Of a stretch of 8,345 nucleotides of DNA, positions 1 through 4,060 are shown piece after piece. Below the pieces are notes generated by a model, which was given only the letters and a program-made list of their open reading frames with translations, was not told the DNA's origin and searched no databases. The DNA comes from Comamonadaceae bacterium. GTDB taxonomy: Bacteria; Pseudomonadota; Gammaproteobacteria; Burkholderiales; Burkholderiaceae_C. The DNA lies in assembly GCA_024642025.1 (NCBI GenBank), contig JAHEBY010000100.1:1-8345 (forward strand), read 5' to 3'. Each line of letters opens with the position of its first letter. Positions within the stretch are counted from its first letter, which is position 1. The translations under genes were made by a program, and so were the position numbers.

Positions 1-999
1 ACTGAGCTTGCCCAGCACGATCTTGTTGGCGCTCCAGCCCACATCCTCGGCACGCATGATCTCGTAGGTATCGCGCGCCTTGAGCACCCCGTCTTGATGG
101 ATGCCTGAGGCATGGGCAAAGGCGTTTGCACCAACAACCGCCTTGTTCGGCTGCACGACAAATCCGGTGGTTTGGCTAACCATGCGGCTGGCGGCCAATA
201 TGTGCTGGGTGTCAATACGGGTCTCAAGCTGGAAATAGTCCTTGCGCGTTTTCACCGCCATGACAATTTCTTCGAGTGAGCAATTTCCGGCACGCTCCCC
301 CAAGCCATTGATGGTGCATTCAACCTGCCGCGCGCCACCAATCTTCACACCGGCGAGTGAATTGGCAACAGCCATGCCCAGATCGTTATGGCAATGCACC
401 GACCATACGGCCTTGTCACTATTGGGAATGCGCTCGCGCAGGTCCCGAATGAAGTTGCCATACAACTCGGGCACCGCATAGCCCACGGTGTCAGGCACGT
501 TAATGGTGGTCGCGCCTTCGGCGATAACCGCCTCCAGCACACGGCACAAAAAATCGGGCTCTGAGCGGTAGCCATCTTCAGGGCTGAATTCGATGTCTGC
601 CATCAGGTTTCGTGCGAAGCGCACGGACTGCTTCGCCTGCTCAAAAACCTGATCAGGCGTCATCCGCAGCTTCTTCTCCATATGCAGCGGGCTAGTGGCC
701 AGAAAGAGGTGCAAGCGACCCGACTCTGCAGGTTTCAGGGCCTCTGCCGCGCGCGAGACATCGCGGTCATTGGCGCGAGCGAGCGAACAAACCGTAGACT
801 CCTTGATCGCCTCTGCTATCGCCCGTACGCATTCAAAATCTCCGTTGGAACTTGCCGCAAAACCGGCCTCAATCACATCAACTTTCAGCCGTTCAAGCTG
901 GCGCGCAATGCGCAGCTTTTCATCGCGTGTCATGGATGCGCCGGGGGATTGCTCGCCGTCGCGCAACGTGGTGTCAAAAATAACGAGTTTGTCGGTCAT
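1..999 (-). CDS. leuA: 2-isopropylmalate synthase, N-terminal two thirds (3' end beyond left edge)
   Basis: LeuA condenses acetyl-CoA with 2-oxoisovalerate, the first committed step of leucine synthesis in the cytoplasm. The 333 visible codons cover the DRE-TIM-metallolyase (TIM-barrel) catalytic domain. The N-terminal signature DTTLRDGEQSPG is at residues 9-20, with metal ligand D14 and general R13. The metal-binding HCHND motif is at residues 202-206 (H202 and H204), and the GERAGN loop ends at N239. Further along, HASGIHQDG is present near residues 295-303. These positions match the well-studied LeuA enzymes almost exactly, so the ATG at 999 is the right start. It is preceded by AGGAGC at a good distance. 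The usual length is about 510 residues, so the C-terminal leucine-binding regulatory domain lies outside the window. The start overlaps the stop of a 40-codon small ORF (ATGA), and an attenuator lies upstream. No frame break was seen. Confidence 0.97.
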   Translation of the reverse strand, partial: MTDKLVIFDTTLRDGEQSPGASMTRDEKLRIARQLERLKVDVIEAGFAASSNGDFECVRAIAEAIKESTVCSLARANDRDVSRAAEALKPAESGRLHLFLATSPLHMEKKLRMTPDQVFEQAKQSVRFARNLMADIEFSPEDGYRSEPDFLCRVLEAVIAEGATTINVPDTVGYAVPELYGNFIRDLRERIPNSDKAVWSVHCHNDLGMAVANSLAGVKIGGARQVECTINGLGERAGNCSLEEIVMAVKTRKDYFQLETRIDTQHILAASRMVSQTTGFVVQPNKAVVGANAFAHASGIHQDGVLKARDTYEIMRAEDVGWSANKIVLGKLS

Positions 1000-1118
1000 G
1001 TTGTGCTCCTGATCTGAAAGATTTCGATACGGGCGAGGCCCGGTTTTTTTGCATGCTGCAGGCCCAACAGAATGGTCGGCAGCAGGGCGGGATGCTTGAG
1101 TACTGGTTGTTTCAACAT
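996..1118 (-). CDS. 40-aa leucine-rich small ORF overlapping the leuA start
   Basis: I do not recognise this protein. The frame begins at an ATG at 1118 with AAGGA six bases upstream, one of the better ribosome binding sites in the window. It runs 40 codons and its TGA overlaps the leuA ATG in an ATGA arrangement. That layout predicts translational coupling. The peptide begins MLKQPVLKHPALLP and contains 8 Leu and 4 Ile, with no membrane segment or known motif that I can see. An ATG two codons upstream (1124) is in frame but sits too close to the AAGGA. By eye, about 60% of third codon positions are G or C, compatible with coding but not proof. It could be a real small protein, a second leucine-sensing leader for translational control of leuA, or an upstream ORF whose only role is ribosome delivery. 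The codon pair AAA AAA inside an A7 run (minus strand 1050-1044) is discussed as a finding. Confidence 0.5.
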   Translation of the reverse strand: MLKQPVLKHPALLPTILLGLQHAKKPGLARIEIFQIRSTT

Positions 1119-1149
1119 GGTCATTCCTTCATATTCATTCAGTCATCAC

Positions 1150-1189
1150 AAAAAAACTGCAACCCAAAAGAAAACGGCCCGTTGCAGTT
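1150..1189 (-). terminator. Attenuator terminator (3:4 hairpin with T7 tract)
   Basis: Perfect 9-bp inverted repeat AACTGCAAC / GTTGCAGTT with a 17-base loop. On the minus strand it leads directly into seven T residues (plus-strand A run 1150-1156). It lies after the leucine leader peptide and before any leuA coding sequence, where an attenuator terminator is expected. Its 5' arm lies in the loop of the competing 10-bp hairpin 1172-1205. Confidence 0.65.
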
Positions 1190-1240
1190 AGCAGACGGGC
1201 CGTTTGAGGGGTATACGCGTGCGCTACCGACTCCGCCCGT
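1150..1240 (-). promoter_or_regulatory. leuA transcription attenuator (alternative hairpins)
   Basis: Read on the minus strand, four segments can pair in competing ways. Segment 1 (1240-1235, ACGGGC) lies in leader codons 13-15. Segment 2 (1205-1196, AAACGGCCCG) has GCCCGT at 1200-1195, which pairs with segment 1. Segment 3 spans 1189-1172: its distal part CGGGCCGTTT (1181-1172) pairs perfectly over 10 bp with segment 2, and its proximal part AACTGCAAC (1189-1181) pairs perfectly over 9 bp with segment 4, GTTGCAGTT (1163-1155). Segment 4 runs into a T7 tract. Stalling at the leader's Leu codons would cover segment 1, free segment 2 for 2:3 pairing and prevent 3:4. The polarity therefore fits relief of termination when charged leucyl-tRNA is short. 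Complication: the 2:3 hairpin is itself GC-rich and followed by TTTTCTTTT, so it could also terminate. No folding calculation was run. Confidence 0.8.
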
Positions 1241-1277
1241 GAGCGATTAGTAGTAGTGCCAGCGAAATGAACTTCAT
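1224..1277 (-). CDS. leuL: leu operon leader peptide (attenuation peptide), 17 aa
   Basis: Short frame MKFISLALLLIAHGRSR followed by TAG. Four of the 17 codons are Leu (CTG then CTA CTA CTA), followed by an Ile codon. The run of three CTA codons stands out because Leu in the neighbouring genes is mostly CTG, CTC or TTG, and CTA is a rare Leu codon in GC-rich proteobacteria. The E. coli leu leader also uses tandem CTA codons as its leucine sensor. The Leu run is followed, as expected, by a segment able to pair with a downstream RNA arm, and then by the hairpins between 1150 and 1205. There is no clear Shine-Dalgarno sequence: the ATG is only 7 bases after a plausible -10 box, so translation may be from a leaderless RNA. 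It lies 67 bases after pssA. The peptide probably has no function beyond sensing charged leucyl-tRNA. Confidence 0.85.
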   Translation of the reverse strand: MKFISLALLLIAHGRSR

Positions 1278-1283
1278 GGAGAC

Positions 1284-1314
1284 AATGTAGCACAAGATTT
1301 GATTGCTCGTGCAA
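1284..1314 (-). promoter_or_regulatory. Probable promoter of the leuL-leuA transcript
   Basis: On the minus strand, TTGCAC (1314-1309; 4 of 6 to TTGACA) is followed after 19 bases by TACATT (1289-1284; 4 of 6 to TATAAT). TACATT is preceded by TG at the extended -10 position (TGCTACATT). The 19-base spacer is longer than optimal, and the extended -10 may compensate. The predicted start falls about 7 bases downstream, at the A of the leader-peptide ATG (1277). Confidence 0.5.
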
Positions 1315-1333
1315 GCGCAGACCCAATGTTGTA

Positions 1334-1343
1334 GTGCCGGCAC
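1334..1343. promoter_or_regulatory. Perfect 10-bp palindrome upstream of the leu promoter
   Basis: GTGCCGGCAC is fully self-complementary and lies one base after the pssA stop. If transcription starts at 1277, its centre is at -61.5, a position typical of activators that contact the alpha subunit. It has no spacer loop and no T tract, so it is not a terminator. It could be an operator half-site or chance. Confidence 0.25.
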
Positions 1344-1344
1344 G

Positions 1345-2184
1345 TCATTTGTGCAATCCGCGCTCCTCGGGCTCATCGGTTGATGTGCTGATGACGCTGG
1401 TTGGTTGGCCCTTGGTTTTACGCCAGATATACACCGCATAACCACTGAATCCATAGGTCACAAAGACCAGAAAAATCACCGTTGGCGGATCAATGTTGAT
1501 CACCGCAATAACCAATGCGATCAACACAATGACGGCGAAAGGCACGCTGCGCTTCATGCTGATGTCCTTGAAGCTGTAAAACGGCACATTGGTGACCATG
1601 GTCAACCCGGCATACAGCGCCAGGGCAAACATGATCCAGGAGATGCGCACACCCCACAATGCATCCGGACCAGATACCCCAGCCTCGGTCATCAGCCAGA
1701 TGAATCCAGCAATGAGCGCGGCGGCAGCGGGCGATGGCAGGCCCTGAAAATAGCGTTTATCGACGACTGCGGTATTGACATTGAACCGAGCCAACCTGAG
1801 TGCCGCGCAAGCGCAATATACAAATGCGGCTACCCAGCCCCACCGACCCAGACCTTTCAACGCCCAGATATAGGAAATGAGCGCAGGCGCGGCACCAAAA
1901 GACACCATGTCAGACAGCGAATCCATCTGCTCACCGAACGCACTTTGCGTATTGGTCATTCGAGCCACACGGCCATCCAGGCTATCGAGCACCATAGCCC
2001 AGAATACCCCATAGGCTGCCATGTCAAACCGCCCGTTCACGGCCATGACCACGGCATAAAAGCCGCCGAAAAGCGCAGCCAAGGTGAAGAGGTTAGGCAG
2101 GATGTAGATGCCTTTTCTGCGCTTCCTCGTCACGACTGGCTCCACCTCTCCAAACTCCGAATCAGTTTTATCAACATCATTCAT
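1345..2184 (-). CDS. pssA: CDP-diacylglycerol--serine O-phosphatidyltransferase
   Basis: Integral inner-membrane enzyme of 279 residues that makes phosphatidylserine from CDP-diacylglycerol and serine, the precursor of phosphatidylethanolamine. The CDP-alcohol phosphatidyltransferase signature D-x2-DG-x2-AR-x8-G-x3-D-x3-D is complete: D67, D70, G71, A74, R75, G84, D88 and D92. The final aspartates are catalytic and metal-binding in this family. Hydrophobic segments lie at about 30-50, 55-70, 95-125, 155-165, 180-200, 214-230 and 235-253, so it is a polytopic type II (Bacillus/beta-type) PssA, unlike the E. coli phospholipase-D-like enzyme. A charged N-terminus (about 25 residues) and C-terminus (about 25 residues) flank the core. 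The ATG has GAGG eight bases upstream. It stands between ilvC and leuA as in many Burkholderiales, but no psd gene precedes it here. No terminator is visible after its stop. Confidence 0.96.
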   Translation of the reverse strand: MNDVDKTDSEFGEVEPVVTRKRRKGIYILPNLFTLAALFGGFYAVVMAVNGRFDMAAYGVFWAMVLDSLDGRVARMTNTQSAFGEQMDSLSDMVSFGAAPALISYIWALKGLGRWGWVAAFVYCACAALRLARFNVNTAVVDKRYFQGLPSPAAAALIAGFIWLMTEAGVSGPDALWGVRISWIMFALALYAGLTMVTNVPFYSFKDISMKRSVPFAVIVLIALVIAVINIDPPTVIFLVFVTYGFSGYAVYIWRKTKGQPTSVISTSTDEPEERGLHK

Positions 2185-2219
2185 ACGATCAACCTCATGT
2201 TCTACTGATTGCGTGTTGC

Positions 2220-2249
2220 AAGTTGAACCGGTATCAGACGATTCAACTT
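2220..2249 (-). repeat. Inverted repeat in the pssA 5' region
   Basis: Perfect 8-bp arms AAGTTGAA and TTCAACTT separated by 14 bases, 36 bases upstream of the pssA ATG. No T tract follows on either strand, so it is not an intrinsic terminator. It could be an operator or a 5'-UTR hairpin. The rest of the 162-base ilvC-pssA gap holds the ilvC terminator; I could not place a convincing pssA promoter. Confidence 0.4.
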
Positions 2250-2296
2250 ATGGAAAGTGTAAAGCGCAACCGCTTGATTGAGAAACATCTCACAAA

Positions 2297-2324
2297 ATGA
2301 AAAAGGCCACTTACGTGGCCCTTT
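2297..2324 (-). terminator. Intrinsic terminator after ilvC
   Basis: On the minus strand the perfect 6-bp stem GGCCAC / GTGGCC (arms 2320-2315 and 2310-2305) closes a GTAA tetraloop and is followed by TTTTT, then CATTTTG. A-rich sequence on the 5' side could extend the stem past one bulged base. It begins 22 bases downstream of the ilvC stop and probably ends the ilvB-ilvH-ilvC transcript, making pssA a separate unit. The A-rich flank and T run on both sides mean it might also work on the plus strand. Confidence 0.8.
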
Positions 2325-2346
2325 TCTATCCGGAACATACACGCAA

Positions 2347-3363
2347 TCAATTGCGGGTCTGGTCCACCAGTTTGTTCTTCGCAATCCAGGGCATCATGGC
2401 GCGCAACTTGGCGCCCACAACCTCAATTTGGTGCTCTGAATTCAGACGACGCCTGCTGATGAGTGTTGGCGCACCTGCCTTATTCTCCAAAATGAAGCTC
2501 TTGGCATATTCTCCGGTCTGAATGTCTTTCAGGCACTGCTTCATAACCTTTTTGGTTTCATCCGTAACAATACGCGGGCCGGTGACGTATTCGCCATACT
2601 CTGCGTTGTTGGAGATGGAGTAATTCATGTTGGCAATGCCGCCCTCATAAATCATGTCCACAATGAGCTTGAGCTCGTGCAGGCATTCAAAATACGCCAT
2701 CTCCGGCGCGTATCCAGCTTCCACCAGGGTTTCAAAACCAGCCTTGATGAGCTCAACCGTTCCACCGCACAACACGGCTTGCTCGCCGAACAGATCGGTC
2801 TCGGTTTCTTCACGGAAGTTGGTCTCGATAATGCCGGCCTTGCCACCACCGTTGGCCATCGAGTAAGACAGAGCCATTTGCAACGACTTGCCAGACTTGT
2901 CCTGGTGCACAGCCACCAGATGGGGCACGCCGCCACCCTGAGCGTAGGTGCCGCGCACGGTGTGGCCGGGTGCCTTCGGAGCAACCATCCAAACGTCCAG
3001 ATCGGCGCGCGGTGTCACCAGACCGTAATGGACGTTGAAGCCGTGTGCAAATACCAATGCAGCACCTTGCTTGATGTTGGGTTCCACATCGTTCTTGTAG
3101 ACCACGCCAATCTGCTCGTCTGGCAGCAGGATCATCACAACGTCCGCAGCCTTGACTGCATCAGCCACTTCAGCAACTTTAAGGCCCGCCTTGCCGACCT
3201 TGTCCCAGGAAGCTCCACCCTTGCGCAGACCCACCACAACCTTGACGCCGCTGTCGTTCAGATTCTGCGCGTGGGCATGGCCCTGGCTACCGTAGCCAAT
3301 GATGGCAACCGTTTTGCCCTTGATGAGGCTCAGGTCACAGTCCTTGTCATAAAACACTTTCAC
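2347..3363 (-). CDS. ilvC: Ketol-acid reductoisomerase (class I, NADP+)
   Basis: Converts acetolactate or acetohydroxybutyrate to the 2,3-dihydroxy acids with Mg2+ and NADPH, the second common step of valine, isoleucine and leucine synthesis. Length is 338 residues, exactly that of short class I enzymes. The N-terminal Rossmann domain (about 1-182) carries GYGSQGHAHAQN at 23-34. Its beta2-alphaB loop holds R47 and S52, pointing to NADPH. Catalytic H107 (AHGFN) and K130 are present. In the knotted C-terminal domain the metal and substrate residues D190, E194, E226, E230 and S251 are all in place. The start is GTG, with a strong AAGGAG seven bases upstream. A second GTG two codons later would remove part of the conserved N-terminus. 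ilvH ends 36 bases upstream, and an intrinsic terminator follows. It appears complete and functional. Confidence 0.98.
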   Translation of the reverse strand: MKVFYDKDCDLSLIKGKTVAIIGYGSQGHAHAQNLNDSGVKVVVGLRKGGASWDKVGKAGLKVAEVADAVKAADVVMILLPDEQIGVVYKNDVEPNIKQGAALVFAHGFNVHYGLVTPRADLDVWMVAPKAPGHTVRGTYAQGGGVPHLVAVHQDKSGKSLQMALSYSMANGGGKAGIIETNFREETETDLFGEQAVLCGGTVELIKAGFETLVEAGYAPEMAYFECLHELKLIVDMIYEGGIANMNYSISNNAEYGEYVTGPRIVTDETKKVMKQCLKDIQTGEYAKSFILENKAGAPTLISRRRLNSEHQIEVVGAKLRAMMPWIAKNKLVDQTRN

Positions 3364-3399
3364 TTTTCGTCTCCTTGATAAAACATGATGTCGATCGGA

Positions 3400-3891
3400 T
3401 CAAACTCGCAAGATACGCTCGCCGCGGCCTATCCCGCTCGAGCCGGTGCGTACGGTTTCCAGAATGGCGCCCCGTTCAATGGCTTCCAGAAACGCGTCAT
3501 TTTTTGACTGGTCCCCGGTAAGCTCGATGGTGTAACTTTTTTCGGTCACGTCGATGATGCGGCCGCGAAAGATATCGGCCATGCGCTTCATCTCTTCGCG
3601 CTCCTTGCCGACAGCGCGCACCTTGACCATCATCAACTCGCGCTCGGTGTAGGCGCCTTCGGTCAGGTCGACCACCTTCACCACCTCGATCAGCCGGTTC
3701 AAATGCTTGGTGATCTGCTCGATGACGTCGTCCGAGCCAGAGGTTTGAATGGTCATTCGCGATAGCGTGGGGTCTTCAGTGGGCGCCACGGTCAGCGATT
3801 CGATGTTGTAGCCGCGGGCCGAAAACAGCCCAACCACGCGGGAAAGGGCGCCAGCCTCGTTTTCCAGCAATACTGCAATGATGTGTTTCAT
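3400..3891 (-). CDS. ilvH: Acetolactate synthase small (regulatory) subunit
   Basis: Regulatory partner of the large subunit encoded just upstream. It activates the enzyme and gives valine feedback inhibition. From the ATG at 3891 the protein has 163 residues, the same length as E. coli IlvH, and the first residues MKHIIAVLLENEAGALSR align with that family. An upstream ATG at 3930 would add 13 non-homologous residues and is rejected. AGGAG lies nine bases before the chosen ATG. The N-terminal ACT domain (about 2-77) has the valine-site residues N11, G14 and N29 in the pattern ENEAGALSR...GYNIESLTVAPTEDP. The C-terminal domain (about 85-160) contains the conserved IFRGRIIDVT. Often named ilvN in automatic annotation. 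The gap to ilvB is 169 bases, unusually long for partner subunits and filled by an AT-rich structured segment. Confidence 0.97.
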   Translation of the reverse strand: MKHIIAVLLENEAGALSRVVGLFSARGYNIESLTVAPTEDPTLSRMTIQTSGSDDVIEQITKHLNRLIEVVKVVDLTEGAYTERELMMVKVRAVGKEREEMKRMADIFRGRIIDVTEKSYTIELTGDQSKNDAFLEAIERGAILETVRTGSSGIGRGERILRV

Positions 3892-3983
3892 ATTGGCAGA
3901 CTCCTCTTTTCGTTGCCCTCCCCCGCACACGGTAATGTGCAGGCTTGGCAGACAATAGAATCGTCAGGTTCAGGTTGATAAAC

Positions 3984-4050
3984 GCTATATTTAATATAGC
4001 TACTAGATCATATTATACGGGGGCTAAAGGCCTAATTGTTGTTAAATTTC
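3984..4050. repeat. AT-rich structured intergenic element, possible dispersed repeat
   Basis: The segment between ilvB and ilvH contains a perfect inverted repeat GCTATAT-TTA-ATATAGC (3984-4000). A tract rich in A and T and the block GGGGGCTAAAGGCC (4019-4032) follow. Base composition contrasts sharply with the surrounding genes. From memory, it resembles intergenic repeats of Comamonadaceae in which an AT-rich TAATAGCTGC/CTAGCGC block is followed by a GGGCTAGAGGCC-like block. That identity is recollection, not a search result, and there is no second copy in this window. Confidence 0.4.
4012..4017 (-). promoter_or_regulatory. Perfect TATAAT -10 box within the ilvB-ilvH gap
   Basis: The minus strand reads TATAAT here, oriented toward ilvH 121 bases downstream. 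The hexamer 17 bases upstream (AACAAT) is a poor -35 and there is no TG extension, so activity is doubtful. If active it would provide ilvH-ilvC transcription independent of ilvB. Confidence 0.25.
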
Positions 4051-4060
4051 ACGGGATGAA

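Noticed and set aside
1030..1050. Plus-strand hairpin CGGGC-GAG-GCCCG followed by T7, resembling a rho-independent terminator
   Set aside because: No plus-strand gene ends nearby and the stem is only 5 bp. On the coding strand the T7 is the A7 run in the small ORF.
1405..2208. 267-codon plus-strand open frame opposite pssA
   Set aside because: It mirrors pssA, whose catalytic signature is intact; the His/Arg/Gln-rich translation resembles no protein family.
2677..3378. 233-codon plus-strand open frame opposite ilvC
   Set aside because: It is a shadow of a complete, conserved ilvC with all catalytic residues.
3892..3930. 13-codon upstream extension of ilvH from an ATG at 3930
   Set aside because: The extra residues do not fit the family, the ATG at 3891 has a good ribosome binding site, and 163 residues is the standard length.
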